64,000 nt of DNA from Paenibacillus montaniterrae (lineage in GTDB: Bacteria > Bacillota > Bacilli > Paenibacillales > Paenibacillaceae): assembly GCF_018403185.1 (NCBI RefSeq), contig NZ_BOSE01000001.1, positions 1 to 64,000 on the forward strand, in the 5' to 3' direction. Position numbers and translations under genes: made by a program. Positions 16,482 to 25,335 of this stretch are shown piece after piece. The notes beneath the pieces were generated by a model. The model did not search any database, was not told the origin of the DNA, and saw only the letters and a list, made by a program, of their open reading frames with translations. Position 1 is the stretch's first letter; every line of letters starts with the position of its first letter.

Positions 16482-16507
16482 AAGTCAATCAATTGAGTGG
16501 CTTTTTT
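16482..16507 (+). terminator. Terminator after TIR-like gene
   Basis: AAGTCA pairs with TGGCTT across an ATCAATTGAG centre that can fold further, followed by six T residues. It isolates the TIR-like gene from the packaging operon. Confidence 0.6.
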
Positions 16508-16591
16508 GCTAGGTTAAGCATTAACTATTATGGTTTTAAGTACAGGAAAACGCATCCCATAGTCGGAGTATGACTTGAGGAGGGAAGTGTA

Positions 16592-16786
16592 ATGGAACAG
16601 GAGTTCGAGGAAGGGTTCTATAGCTTTGTAAGAAAGGAAGCAAAGGAATATGTTTGCGTTAATTGCGGAACGTATTCTCTTAACCCTATCAAGCATAAAT
16701 ACATCAGTTTAACAGAGGCAAAGGTAACTCTCAAATGCAAACAATGTGAGACTGAGAGAGAAGCAATAATGCAAATGTTTGATTAG
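16592..16786 (+). CDS. Small zinc-ribbon hypothetical protein
   Basis: A 64-residue protein with CVNC and CKQC pairs about 27 residues apart, consistent with a zinc ribbon. GAGGAGGGAAG lies upstream of the ATG. It stands alone between two terminators just before the terminase genes, so it probably has its own promoter. Function is unknown. Confidence 0.65.
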   Translation: MEQEFEEGFYSFVRKEAKEYVCVNCGTYSLNPIKHKYISLTEAKVTLKCKQCETEREAIMQMFD

Positions 16787-16810
16787 CACCTTAACGGGTG
16801 CTTTTTTCTT
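16785..16810 (+). terminator. Terminator before terminase small subunit
   Basis: GCACC, a six-base TTAACG loop and GGTGC form a strong stem followed by TTTTTTCTTTT. The stem begins at the stop codon of the zinc-ribbon gene. Confidence 0.8.
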
Positions 16811-16847
16811 TTACATACAAACACGTCTCGGAGGTGGTGATCATGCA

Positions 16848-17396
16848 GTGAAACTGACAGCGAAGCAGAAACTATTCGTCAAAGAATATCTGATTGATCT
16901 AAACGCGACACAAGCAGCGATTAGAGCAGGTTATAGCTCAAAGACAGCCAATGAGCAAGGGGCCAGGCTGTTAGCAAATGTTAGTATCCAAGCTGCTATT
17001 CAGGCAGCTATGAGCAAGCGTGAGCAGCGTACAGAAATTACAGCCGATCGAGTACTTCGGGAATTGGCAGCAGTAGGTTTTGCGCAAGCTGTTGACGTGG
17101 TACGGGTAGTTAGTCGAGAGACAAACAACGGGCACGTATATCAAACTGTCGAAATCATTGAAACGGATCAGCTGCCCGCAGATACTAAGATAGCCATTGC
17201 TGCAATCAAAGAGGGAAAGCATGGAATTGAAGTCAAGATGCACGATAAGTTAAAGGCACTGGAAATGCTAGGTCGCCATCTTGGTCTGTTTGATGATTCA
17301 GCCAATAAAGATAAGCCGGATCCGCAAGCACAAATTACTGCACTGGCTGATCTGATCAATAACCCGGCTCCTGAAAGGGTGTTGAGTGATGACTGA
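16848..17396 (+). CDS. terS: Terminase small subunit
   Basis: A 182-residue DNA-recognition subunit of the packaging motor. The N-terminus (KLTAKQKLFVKEYLIDLNAT, AAIRAGYSSKTA) is the classic terminase_2 HTH, and the C-terminus (MHDKLKALEMLGRHLGLF) is the family's oligomerisation helix. GTG 16848 is preferred, with GGAGGTGG upstream; the longer frame begins inside the terminator. It selects phage DNA and hands it to the large subunit encoded next. Confidence 0.9.
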   Translation: MKLTAKQKLFVKEYLIDLNATQAAIRAGYSSKTANEQGARLLANVSIQAAIQAAMSKREQRTEITADRVLRELAAVGFAQAVDVVRVVSRETNNGHVYQTVEIIETDQLPADTKIAIAAIKEGKHGIEVKMHDKLKALEMLGRHLGLFDDSANKDKPDPQAQITALADLINNPAPERVLSDD

Positions 17397-18723
17397 GTCA
17401 GGACTCATTCCATATGCACCATTAACGATTAAGCAAACTGAATATATACGTCGCACCAAAGACGCATGGCTTAACGTAGCAGAAGGCGGCAAGCGAGCTG
17501 GGAAGAATATCATCAACCTAATTGCCTATGCGATGGTGCTAGAAACTCATCCCGACAGGCTGCATTTGGTATTCGGCGTGACGCTTGCAGCTGCAAAGAT
17601 GAACGTCATTGACAGCAACGGCTTCGGTTTGCAGCATATATTTGCTGGTAGATGCCGAGAGGGAGAATACAAGAATCTGAATGCCCTTTATATTCAAACA
17701 AAAGTCGGCGAGAAGATCATCATCATGGCCGGTGGCGGCAAGAAAAATGATGCGGCCAGAATCAAGGGTAACTCCTATGGTACGGTATACGGCACAGAGG
17801 CAAATGAGTGTCACCAGACATTTGTGCAAGAGGTATTCGACCGAACGCTAGCCAGTTCGAAGCGGCAGCTATTCTTTGACTTGAACCCGAAAGCGCCGGC
17901 ACATTGGTTTTATCGGGACATATTGGACTATCAGGACGAGTTGCTGAAGCGCGGAGAGAATCCGGGTTACAATTACGGGCATTTCACAGTCATGGGCAAT
18001 CTCAGCATACCGGACAAGCGTTTGAAGGAACTGCTCAAGACGTATGACAAGACAAGCTTATGGTATCAAGCTGACATATTAGGCAAGCGTACCGCAGCGA
18101 CAGGGCGCATCTATACAGGCTATAAGGCAGCAGAGGTATTGGTTAATCGTGATTACATCAAGGACAAGCGCTTCATTGCTTTTTCGATCGGTATCGATAT
18201 AGGCGGCACAGCAGCCACGGTTGCTACGCTGACAGGCATGACGCCGCAATACAAAGAGGTCATCTTGATTGATGGCTATTACCACAAGCAGGGCAAGGAA
18301 ACGGGCTATACACATGATCGATATGCGCAGGAGATCGGTGCCAAAATAGTAGAGTGGGGAAAGATGTTCCCTGCTTTTTTTGCGTCCGCTTATATTTTCG
18401 CAGAGTCAGCAGACAAGCTATTCCGTCAGGCGCTGGCTAATGAGCTAAAGCGTAGGGGCATTCACATACAGGTAGCTCCTGCATACAAGAAAGAGGGTAT
18501 CATCGACCGCATACGCCTGACTAACATCCTAATCAACCAAGGGCGATATAAAGTTGCTCAGCATCTTAAGCAATGGATTGAAGCGCTGGAGAATGCCACA
18601 TGGGATGAAGAGGAGCGGCAAAAGGGCGAGTGGGTGCGAACAGATGACGACAGCTATCCAGTAGACTGCTTGGACAGCAGCGAGTACGCAGTACAGCCGT
18701 TCAAAGGCAGATTGGAGGTATAG
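17389..18723 (+). CDS. terL: Terminase large subunit (PBSX type)
   Basis: A 444-residue packaging ATPase and nuclease. The N-terminal ATPase has a deviant Walker A GGKRAGKN near residue 30 and an acidic VYGTEANECH strand in the Walker B region. The C-terminal nuclease carries IGIDIGGTAATVA and later acidic residues (ESADK, DSYPVDCLDSSEYA). It overlaps the small-subunit stop by 8 bp. It cuts and pumps concatemeric DNA into the prohead through the portal. Confidence 0.93.
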   Translation: MTESGLIPYAPLTIKQTEYIRRTKDAWLNVAEGGKRAGKNIINLIAYAMVLETHPDRLHLVFGVTLAAAKMNVIDSNGFGLQHIFAGRCREGEYKNLNALYIQTKVGEKIIIMAGGGKKNDAARIKGNSYGTVYGTEANECHQTFVQEVFDRTLASSKRQLFFDLNPKAPAHWFYRDILDYQDELLKRGENPGYNYGHFTVMGNLSIPDKRLKELLKTYDKTSLWYQADILGKRTAATGRIYTGYKAAEVLVNRDYIKDKRFIAFSIGIDIGGTAATVATLTGMTPQYKEVILIDGYYHKQGKETGYTHDRYAQEIGAKIVEWGKMFPAFFASAYIFAESADKLFRQALANELKRRGIHIQVAPAYKKEGIIDRIRLTNILINQGRYKVAQHLKQWIEALENATWDEEERQKGEWVRTDDDSYPVDCLDSSEYAVQPFKGRLEV

Positions 18724-18725
18724 AA

Positions 18726-20210
18726 ATGGGGTGGTTTAAAAATATGATTATGAAGCTATTACGCATACAACCCGCTCAAGAAGTCAAGCAGATCGTCATA
18801 CGAGAGCCACTGAGCTATCAGACAAATGTGTTGCGTAACCGCTTATGGTATCGCGGTGATCCGAGCGAGCTGGAGCAATTTGCAATACAAGCTGCGATGG
18901 ATCCCGTTAGCAAAGCGCGCTTCTGGGCAGCTACTGCTAGTGAAGGGCTGCGCATTCGTAAGATTCACAGTGGGCTGCCGGCTATGATCGCTGGAACGTT
19001 AGCCGATATTGTCATAACGGACTTTGACGGCATCGAAACAACAGCTGCTGATTGGGAAGATATCGCAAAGGATAACAACTTCGATAAGCTCTTAGCTGAA
19101 TCCATTACAGAGACCTTAGTTGCAGGCGATGGAGCATTTAAGGTCAGCTATGATCCTGATGTGAGCGATTATCCGATATTAGAGTTTTACAGTGGGGAAC
19201 AAGTTGATTACGTACGTAAGCGTGGGCGACTGCAGGAAGTAATGTTCTATACGGACTATTACCACAACGACAACGACTATCGCCTAGAGGAGTCGTTTGG
19301 TCGCGGCTATGTACGATCTAGGCTGCTCAACAAGTACGGTAAGGAAGTGCCGCTGAATAGCATTCCTGAAACAGAGAAGCTGCAGCCAGAAGTTATCTAT
19401 GATGGGGATTGGATCATGGCCGTACCGATGCAGTTCTTCAAGTCTCCAAAATGGCCGAGTAGAGGTAAGTCGATATTTGATTCTAAAAATGACGAATTTG
19501 ACGCATTGGATGAGATTATTAGCCAGTGGGTGGACGCTATTCGTAGTGGCAGGGTGCAGAAGTATATCCCTGAGGACTTGATTCCGAAAAATCCGCATAC
19601 TGGAGAGTTTCAGCAGCCTAATCCGTTCGACAATGGTTTTTTACGTAAAGGAAATAATTTCAAAGAGGACGCAGAAAATAAAATCGAGGTTGTGCAGCCT
19701 GAAATACACTATCAAGCGTTTGTTGAGAGCTATGCATCGGCATTGGATATGTGTTTGCAGGGTATTGTGTCACCGAGCACATTAGGCATCGATCTTAAAA
19801 AGCGTGATAACGCCGAGGCACAGCGCGAAAAGGAGAAAGCTACGCTCTATACTCGTAGCAAGTTGATAGAAGCGCTCAACAGTGTACTTCCGCAGCTCGT
19901 AGATGTAACGCTAAAGGTATACGACGCGATGCAAAGCCGTGCTGCAGGAGTATACGAGGCTACTGCAAAGTTCGGAGAGTATGCTAGTCCATCATTTGAT
20001 GAAGTGATTGAGTCGGTCGGTAAAGCCCGAGCATATAACATCATGTCAATTGAGGAGAGCGTGAATCAACTTTACGGCGACAGTTGGACCGATGACGAAA
20101 AGGCTGCCGAAGTGAAGCGTTTGAAAGAGGAACAAGGCTTGCTCGTGGAGGAGCCAGAAGTGCGAAGGCGAGACGATCCACCTGAAATAGATCCACCAGG
20201 CGGTGAGTAA
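18726..20210 (+). CDS. Portal protein (A118-like)
   Basis: A 494-residue protein with portal-family features: a basic N-terminus, WRGDPSELEQFAIQA-like crown/wing segments, EFYSGEQVDYVRKRGRLQEV beta strands and a long helical stem region before a proline- and acid-rich tail (DDPPEIDPPGGE). It follows terL by 2 bp and precedes the minor capsid gene, the standard order. It forms the ring through which DNA enters and leaves the capsid. Confidence 0.9.
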   Translation: MGWFKNMIMKLLRIQPAQEVKQIVIREPLSYQTNVLRNRLWYRGDPSELEQFAIQAAMDPVSKARFWAATASEGLRIRKIHSGLPAMIAGTLADIVITDFDGIETTAADWEDIAKDNNFDKLLAESITETLVAGDGAFKVSYDPDVSDYPILEFYSGEQVDYVRKRGRLQEVMFYTDYYHNDNDYRLEESFGRGYVRSRLLNKYGKEVPLNSIPETEKLQPEVIYDGDWIMAVPMQFFKSPKWPSRGKSIFDSKNDEFDALDEIISQWVDAIRSGRVQKYIPEDLIPKNPHTGEFQQPNPFDNGFLRKGNNFKEDAENKIEVVQPEIHYQAFVESYASALDMCLQGIVSPSTLGIDLKKRDNAEAQREKEKATLYTRSKLIEALNSVLPQLVDVTLKVYDAMQSRAAGVYEATAKFGEYASPSFDEVIESVGKARAYNIMSIEESVNQLYGDSWTDDEKAAEVKRLKEEQGLLVEEPEVRRRDDPPEIDPPGGE

Positions 20211-20211
20211 C

Positions 20212-21888
20212 ATGCCAGATCCATATGACGTGCGAGAGGTATTTGAGCGCATGACGCTGGACTTGATCGGCAGCCTAAAGCGTAACTTGAAACGGCATCA
20301 AACAGATGAGATAGGCGAGGGCTTCCGATGGGAGCAATGGCAGGCAGGCAAGCTGCGCGCTCTAGCAAACTACCAAAAGACCAATCGCCGCCTTATCCGT
20401 GCTGCTGTCAACGAGGCAGAGGAGTTAACGGGCGCGATTGTAAAGCAGAGCTACGATCAAGGCAGCCGCCAAGAGGAATCCCGATGGAATCGAATAATCA
20501 ATTTCTTCCTAAAGCCATTCGGTTTGCGTCGAGAGACGTTTACAGGCTTGCTCTCTATTCCTGAGAATATTAAGCCCTTATTACCAGCTGTCATACGAAA
20601 CTATTTGGATATGCCGCCGCCTACGCAAGAAGATAGCTTTTTCGCGCTGAACACTCGAAAGCTTGATGCGCTGCAAGAAGGTATTATGCGGGACTTGCAA
20701 GCTACTGAGGGCGCGATCTACCGCAAGATGGATGATGTGTATCGGCAGGTTGTCTATCGTACAAGCCATTATGTAACTGCTGGAGCTGTGACGATCAATC
20801 AAGCTATGGATATGGCAACAAAAGAGTTTTTAAGTCGCGGTATTGACTGCATAACGTATAGGGATGGCCGTAAGGTAAACATAGCTGCATATGCTGAAAT
20901 GGCGCTACGCACAGTAAGCCAGCGAGCAACGTTTTTGGGCGAGGGTAGCAAACGTGATGAATGGGGCGTATACACGGTAGTCATGAGCGCGCACGGGAAT
21001 TGTAGCCCGATGTGTTTGCCGTTTCAGGGAAGAGTATTTATCGATGATGTGTACACATCAATTGACAAGACAAAGGCAGCACAGCTCTCTAATCAAACAG
21101 GCTACATGCGTTTGTCCTATGCCATGTCTAGGGGTGCCTTTCATCCGAACTGCCGACATACTTTAGCTACGTTCTTCCCCGGTGTCAGCAGGCTGCCTGA
21201 TGTGCCTGTGGAGGATGAAGTGGCGCTTACTAGATATGATGCAGAGCAACAGCAGCGATACATGGAGCGCCAGATCAGGAAGTATAAACGATTAGAAGCA
21301 GGCAGCATGGACGATGCTAATCAAGCCAAATACGCAGCAAAGGTAAAGGAATGGCAAGAACGTATCAGAGCCCATCTTGCCGACAACGATTATTTGCGCA
21401 GGGATAGGAAAAGAGAAAAGGTTGACGCTCAATTAGGATCAGCTGAACGAAATAAGCTGTTGAAAACCGCTGCTGATCGTGAGAAGATAAAGGAAATACA
21501 GAAACTTATCCGATCTACCGAGCAACCGAAAGGCATCCTACGTGGTCAGCAAAATAAGCACATACCAGGTACGCATGAATATAACCAGTATGTGGAGAAG
21601 CTTAAAATCAAAGGGCAGTATGGTCCTTCACGGCTAACCATTAGTCAAGAGGAAGTTACGGAATTAGTTAAGCAATATGCTGGAACGGGCAGCGTCAAAC
21701 TCAACAAAAAGGGTGAGTGGGATCGTAAGGAGACGATTCTGGTCAATGATCGTATTATTGGCAAGGCAGTAAATAACTTAACTGGCACCGAGGCGGATAC
21801 GAGTGTGTTTATCATCCACTATGCTAAGGATGGGGTTCACATCGTACCCGGTTATCCAAGTTTGAAGAAAGGGAGGGGGAATACTTGA
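20212..21888 (+). CDS. Minor capsid protein (min_cap2/MuF-like) with C-terminal polymorphic toxin 50 domain
   Basis: A 558-residue two-part protein. Residues about 1-350 are a phage minor capsid/MuF-like head protein (VVMSAHGNCSPMCLPFQGRV and AFHPNCRHTLATFFPG carry the conserved Cys/His motifs). A charged linker runs to about residue 440. The C-terminus (GQQNKHIPGTHEYNQYV, KLNKKGEWDRKETILV, FIIHYAKDGVHIVPGYP) matches polymorphic toxin type 50, a putative RNase-like domain. Capsid-attached toxins of this design are known from temperate phages. ATG 20212 follows GGTGAG; GTG 20203 is possible. The next gene is a candidate immunity gene. Confidence 0.87.
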   Translation: MPDPYDVREVFERMTLDLIGSLKRNLKRHQTDEIGEGFRWEQWQAGKLRALANYQKTNRRLIRAAVNEAEELTGAIVKQSYDQGSRQEESRWNRIINFFLKPFGLRRETFTGLLSIPENIKPLLPAVIRNYLDMPPPTQEDSFFALNTRKLDALQEGIMRDLQATEGAIYRKMDDVYRQVVYRTSHYVTAGAVTINQAMDMATKEFLSRGIDCITYRDGRKVNIAAYAEMALRTVSQRATFLGEGSKRDEWGVYTVVMSAHGNCSPMCLPFQGRVFIDDVYTSIDKTKAAQLSNQTGYMRLSYAMSRGAFHPNCRHTLATFFPGVSRLPDVPVEDEVALTRYDAEQQQRYMERQIRKYKRLEAGSMDDANQAKYAAKVKEWQERIRAHLADNDYLRRDRKREKVDAQLGSAERNKLLKTAADREKIKEIQKLIRSTEQPKGILRGQQNKHIPGTHEYNQYVEKLKIKGQYGPSRLTISQEEVTELVKQYAGTGSVKLNKKGEWDRKETILVNDRIIGKAVNNLTGTEADTSVFIIHYAKDGVHIVPGYPSLKKGRGNT

Positions 21889-22088
21889 TGGATTATCATG
21901 ATTTGATCGGCGAGCGTGTCAAGATAGTGGATAAAGACGGTGATATTTTTATTGGTTCGATTATCTCCTATGAGGTGGGGATTATGGAAGACTTAGATTA
22001 TGATTCCATTGGTGTTCAGATCGGCGAGGATCATTACATCGGCATTCCAATCCCGGATATAGTCAGTTGCGAGATATTGGAAGTTTGA
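21888..22088 (+). CDS. Candidate immunity protein for the capsid-linked toxin
   Basis: A 66-residue acidic protein (GERVKIVDKDGDIFIGSIIS, then IGIPIPDIVSCEILEV) that looks like a small beta-barrel. Its ATG overlaps the toxin gene's stop, with GGGAGGGGG upstream, and a strong terminator follows immediately, so the toxin and this gene form a closed pair. The charge and position fit an immunity protein, but no immunity family was recognised. Confidence 0.6.
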   Translation: MDYHDLIGERVKIVDKDGDIFIGSIISYEVGIMEDLDYDSIGVQIGEDHYIGIPIPDIVSCEILEV

Positions 22089-22120
22089 AGCACTCACGCA
22101 TTTAGCGAGGGTGCTTTTTT
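22089..22120 (+). terminator. Terminator after toxin/immunity pair
   Basis: AGCACTC and GAGGGTGCT form an imperfect stem followed by a run of six T residues. It lies between the toxin pair and the scaffold/capsid genes, so head genes need read-through or another promoter. Confidence 0.7.
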
Positions 22121-22125
22121 CATGG

Positions 22126-22169
22126 GCTCCGGTTGAGACTGCCGGGGCCTATTGCTCGTTGGCCGGAGC
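22126..22169. other. Structured, GC-rich leader before the scaffold gene
   Basis: GCTCCGG at 22126 and CCGGAGC at 22163 form a 7-bp stem around a 30-base loop that itself contains GGGGCC/GGCC steps. A second small hairpin (ACTGG, CACTGA, CCAGT) ends at 22201. The 22121-22229 stretch is noncoding. It may be a leader controlling scaffold and capsid expression; no known RNA family was recognised. Confidence 0.35.
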
Positions 22170-22229
22170 ATAGCGGCCTACTCTAACTGGCACTGACCAG
22201 TATAAAAAAGTATGGAGGATGATGAATAG

Positions 22230-22817
22230 ATGGAATGGTTGAAAGCACTACTCAAAGCGCAAGGATTGACGGATGAGCAGATCGAGAAGATTGCCGGCGA
22301 AGCAAGCAAGGAGTTGCCGAAGCACTTTATGCCGAAGGACAAGTACAACGAAGAGGCAGAAGCGCGAAAGAAAGCTGAGAAGGATGTTGCTGAGCGCGAC
22401 AAGCAGATCGAGGAGCTAGGTAAGACAGCAGGCTTGTCGGAGGATCTGAAAAAACAGATTGAAACGCTGACAGCTGAGAATAAGGCTGCTGCTGAGAAAC
22501 ATGCTGCTGAACTGAAGGAGTTGCAGCTATCCAATGCGATCAAAGCAGCTTTAACAGGCAAGGTCCATGATGAAGGATTAGCTGCAGGCTTGGTTGATAA
22601 GACGAAGCTGGTCATTGATGGTGAAAAGATCGTCGGCCTGGACGAGCAAATTAAAGCCCTTCAAGAGACTAAGGGATTCTTATTCAAGGACGATACACAA
22701 CAACAGCAACAGAAGCCAGGCTTCCATGTAGGGGGCGGTGGCGGCAACCCGACACCAGCAGCTGCAGGGGCATCGCTAAAAGATGCGATTGCGGCTCATT
22801 TCCAAGCACAAAAATAA
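22230..22817 (+). CDS. Capsid scaffolding protein (GP20 family)
   Basis: A 195-residue protein of the phage minor structural GP20 type: a helical N-terminus (WLKALLKAQGLTDEQIEKIA), a long charged coiled coil at residues about 45-100, and a C-terminal part with KGFLFKDD and a Gln/Gly-rich tail. Such proteins scaffold HK97-fold procapsids and are removed before maturation. It directly precedes the major capsid gene. Confidence 0.85.
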   Translation: MEWLKALLKAQGLTDEQIEKIAGEASKELPKHFMPKDKYNEEAEARKKAEKDVAERDKQIEELGKTAGLSEDLKKQIETLTAENKAAAEKHAAELKELQLSNAIKAALTGKVHDEGLAAGLVDKTKLVIDGEKIVGLDEQIKALQETKGFLFKDDTQQQQQKPGFHVGGGGGNPTPAAAGASLKDAIAAHFQAQK

Positions 22818-22833
22818 TGATGAGGTGATTTAA

Positions 22834-23787
22834 ATGGCAGTAACATTGTCAGAAGCAAAGAAAAATGTACAAGACGCACTAACACAGGGTGTAATTGATG
22901 AGTTTCGTAAGAATAACTTTTTGTTGGATAACATGACATTTGATGACGCGGTAAGCCCAACAGGTGGCGGTGCCACATTGACATATGGCTATACCCGTCT
23001 AATCACGCAGCCAACTGCTCAATTTCGCGCCGTAAACAGTGAATACTCGTCACAGGAAGTTAAGAAACAGCGCTACACTGTAGACCTTAAGGTGTTTGGT
23101 GGAGCATTTGAGCTTGACCGTATTATCGCAGGAATGGGCGGTATCGCCGACGAGGTGCAGTTGCAAATGAGCCAAAAGATTAAGGCAGCGCAGGCCCTGT
23201 TTAATGATACCGTTATTAACGGTGATAGCGCTGTTGATGCGGAGTATTTCGACGGTTTGGACAAAGCGTTGACTGGATCTGCTACTGAGCTTATCCCGAC
23301 AACAGCCATTGACCTGTCCAATTCTGCTGCACTTGATGCCAATTACAATTCATTTTTAGATATTCTGGATGAATTCTTGATGGGCTTAGACGGTAAACCT
23401 TCAGCAATTATGGGCAATCTCAAGTTGATTGCCAAAATTCGCGCAGTAGCTCGTCGTGCAGGAAGATATACGACCACAAAAAACGAGTTCGGCGAAAATG
23501 TTGAACATTATGACAATATTCCGCTTGTTGATCTGGGTGAGAAAGCAGGTACAAACGAACCTGTTGTAGGAACAAATGCGTCTGGCGAAACGTCATTGTA
23601 CGTTGCTCGTTTGGGATTGGATGGATTCCACGGTGTTTCTATGGCAGGTCATCCACCAGTAAAGGCGTGGCTGCCTGATTTCACGACAGTAGGCGCGGTT
23701 AAAAAGGGTGAGGCTGAGATGGTTGCAGCAGTTGCTCTTAAGCGTACAAAAGCCGCAGGCGTTATGCGTAAAATCAAAGTAGTATAA
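22834..23787 (+). CDS. Major capsid protein
   Basis: A 317-residue shell protein. The N-terminus (VTLSEAKKNVQDALTQGVID) is helical, and GGGATLTYGYTRL, RYTVDLKVFGGAFELDR and KIRAVARRAGRYTT segments fit the HK97-fold capsid proteins of Firmicute siphoviruses. GAGGTG lies before the ATG. Position right after the scaffold gene supports the call. Confidence 0.9.
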   Translation: MAVTLSEAKKNVQDALTQGVIDEFRKNNFLLDNMTFDDAVSPTGGGATLTYGYTRLITQPTAQFRAVNSEYSSQEVKKQRYTVDLKVFGGAFELDRIIAGMGGIADEVQLQMSQKIKAAQALFNDTVINGDSAVDAEYFDGLDKALTGSATELIPTTAIDLSNSAALDANYNSFLDILDEFLMGLDGKPSAIMGNLKLIAKIRAVARRAGRYTTTKNEFGENVEHYDNIPLVDLGEKAGTNEPVVGTNASGETSLYVARLGLDGFHGVSMAGHPPVKAWLPDFTTVGAVKKGEAEMVAAVALKRTKAAGVMRKIKVV

Positions 23788-23801
23788 AGGAGGGTGGCTA
23801 T

Positions 23802-24020
23802 ATGAAGTACAAAGACGATCTAGCTAACGGTTATGTGAACGGCTACTATGTCGGCATTCGGCAAGGCAGCCCTACACAAGATGAGCTGGAGCCACAGGGC
23901 GACGGCTACGAGGTACAACGGGACACAGTGAGACAAGGCACGGTAATGCAAGATGCTGCTCAACCAGGCTACCCTGTGCCTGATGACGGCTCTGATCCAG
24001 AGGAAGGCGGTGAAGAATAG
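23802..24020 (+). CDS. Small head-region protein, unknown
   Basis: A 72-residue protein with a Tyr/Gly-rich N-terminus (NGYVNGYYVGIRQGSPTQDE) and an acidic disordered tail rich in Asp, Glu, Pro and Gly. AAGGAGGG precedes the ATG. Its location between capsid and connector genes suggests a head-decoration or accessory role, but no family was recognised. Confidence 0.6.
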   Translation: MKYKDDLANGYVNGYYVGIRQGSPTQDELEPQGDGYEVQRDTVRQGTVMQDAAQPGYPVPDDGSDPEEGGEE

Positions 24021-24266
24021 ATGGCTAAGGTAATCGCACCAAATAGTCAATATACAGGGCTGTCTGCAAGCGTCATGTTTGTTAACGGAGTTGGAGAGAC
24101 TAATGACGCACACTTGCTGCAATGGTTTGAGGAAAAAGGCTATACAATTGAGCGATCGGATCCAACAGATGAAGAAATACTAGCAACGCTTAAAGCGGTT
24201 GCGGATGCTGACTCTAAGCCAGAACCAACTACCGAACCTGACAAGCCGGCTAAGAAAGGCAAGTGA
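24021..24266 (+). CDS. Hypothetical head-region protein
   Basis: An 81-residue protein with a conserved-looking N-terminus (QYTGLSASVMFVNGVGET, then LQWFEEKGYTIE) and a Lys/Pro-rich disordered tail. The type is common after major capsid genes in Firmicute phages. It follows the preceding gene without a gap. The role is unknown. Confidence 0.65.
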   Translation: MAKVIAPNSQYTGLSASVMFVNGVGETNDAHLLQWFEEKGYTIERSDPTDEEILATLKAVADADSKPEPTTEPDKPAKKGK

Positions 24267-24272
24267 TGCGCT

Positions 24273-24644
24273 ATGGCTTACGCTACAGCGGATGATTACG
24301 CCCGATACGGTAATGGTTCCATTCCACCTGATAAGCTTCCACAGGCGCTTGACCAGGCATCAGATGAAATTGACATCTTAACCTATAGCCGTATTATTGG
24401 CAGAGGATTTGGCAACCTGACACAGTTTCAACGTGATCGGGTTATTAAGGCTGTCTGCCAGCATGCGGATTTTCGATTTCAGTATGGCGCATTTCTGGAT
24501 GTACCCTTCAGCGGTTATGGAGCTGGCAGCATATCAATGAGTTTCGGTAAAGATCAAGGCAGCGGCGCGGGGGAAGTACAATCCTCTAGCGCCGTTCTTA
24601 ATTTGCTTAAAGCAACAGGCCTCATGGATCGGAGGCTATGCTAA
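24273..24644 (+). CDS. Head-tail connector protein (adaptor)
   Basis: A 123-residue helical protein beginning YATADDYARYG, with DQASDEIDILTYSRI in the middle and VIKAVCQHADFRF. This is the pattern of gp6/gp15-type adaptor proteins that bind under the portal. The gene order (capsid, connector, head closure, tail completion) agrees. Confidence 0.78.
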   Translation: MAYATADDYARYGNGSIPPDKLPQALDQASDEIDILTYSRIIGRGFGNLTQFQRDRVIKAVCQHADFRFQYGAFLDVPFSGYGAGSISMSFGKDQGSGAGEVQSSSAVLNLLKATGLMDRRLC

Positions 24645-24967
24645 TGCGCTTCCCTTTTCCAAAATGGAATCAAGTCACGCCTGTAAAGGTTTATCTAACG
24701 GAGCTTTCAGAGGATGGCGAGCCAGTTGAGGAGCTGTTGCACGATGACAAATGCTTTTACGATGAGCGCAGCAGGCAGATTATGACCGCCGAGCGGCAAT
24801 TGGTGCTGCTTAGCGGGTTGATCGTCATTGAGGGAGACATTGCGCCTGATCGCTCCTCATTTGAGGGCTATGTCATAGTGAGCGGGGAGCGCAAAAACAT
24901 CTATCGTGTAAAGCGTCCTCGCAATCCAGATGGTTCTGTATTTTCGACAGAATTGGAGCTGAGCTGA
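24644..24967 (+). CDS. Head closure/minor capsid protein
   Basis: A 107-residue beta-rich protein (KVYLTELSEDGEPVEEL, VLLSGLIVIEGDIAP, KNIYRVKRPRNPDG) of the phage head-closure type. ATG 24644 overlaps the preceding stop and lies 8 bases after GGAGG; ATG 24638 is too close to the site. It probably seals the connector after packaging. Confidence 0.72.
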   Translation: MRFPFPKWNQVTPVKVYLTELSEDGEPVEELLHDDKCFYDERSRQIMTAERQLVLLSGLIVIEGDIAPDRSSFEGYVIVSGERKNIYRVKRPRNPDGSVFSTELELS

Positions 24968-25335
24968 TGAAAGTTAATGTAATTATGAAGCGCAGCGCTC
25001 TATCTCAACTATCTCAGATTCAGCACCAGGCTTTAGAAATGACAGCAGAAGCCGTTAAAACGGATATTGTGACATCGGCTGTTGTACCAAAGCAGACAGG
25101 TGAATTGGAGCGCAGCAGCTTTGTAGAGGTTGAAAAGGATGTAGCTCGTATCATATTTGACACGCCATATGCCCGGCGGTTGTACTGGCATCCTGAATAT
25201 GATTTTCGGACAGATAAGAATGCTAATGCCCAAGGAAAATGGATGGAAGCTTACCACAGTGGCGATAAGCAAAAGTGGGTGCAGGATGCTTATAAGAAGT
25301 TTGTAAGGCAGCTAGGCGGGGGGCTGATCCGATGA
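24967..25335 (+). CDS. Minor capsid/tail completion protein (Minor_capsid_2-like)
   Basis: A 122-residue protein with VVPKQTGELERSSFVEV, FDTPYARRLYWHPEYDF and a basic C-terminus, the signature of the phage minor capsid 2 / HK97 gp10-like tail completion family. Its ATG overlaps the preceding stop codon. It links head and tail. Confidence 0.82.
   Translation: MKVNVIMKRSALSQLSQIQHQALEMTAEAVKTDIVTSAVVPKQTGELERSSFVEVEKDVARIIFDTPYARRLYWHPEYDFRTDKNANAQGKWMEAYHSGDKQKWVQDAYKKFVRQLGGGLIR

Noticed and set aside
16514..16696. 60-codon minus-strand frame beside the zinc-ribbon gene
   Set aside because: Overlaps the better-supported plus-strand gene and has no ribosome-binding site.
22178..22615. 145-codon minus-strand frame over the scaffold gene
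   Set aside because: Ser/Ala/Phe-rich low-complexity translation of the opposite strand of a coiled coil; no signals.
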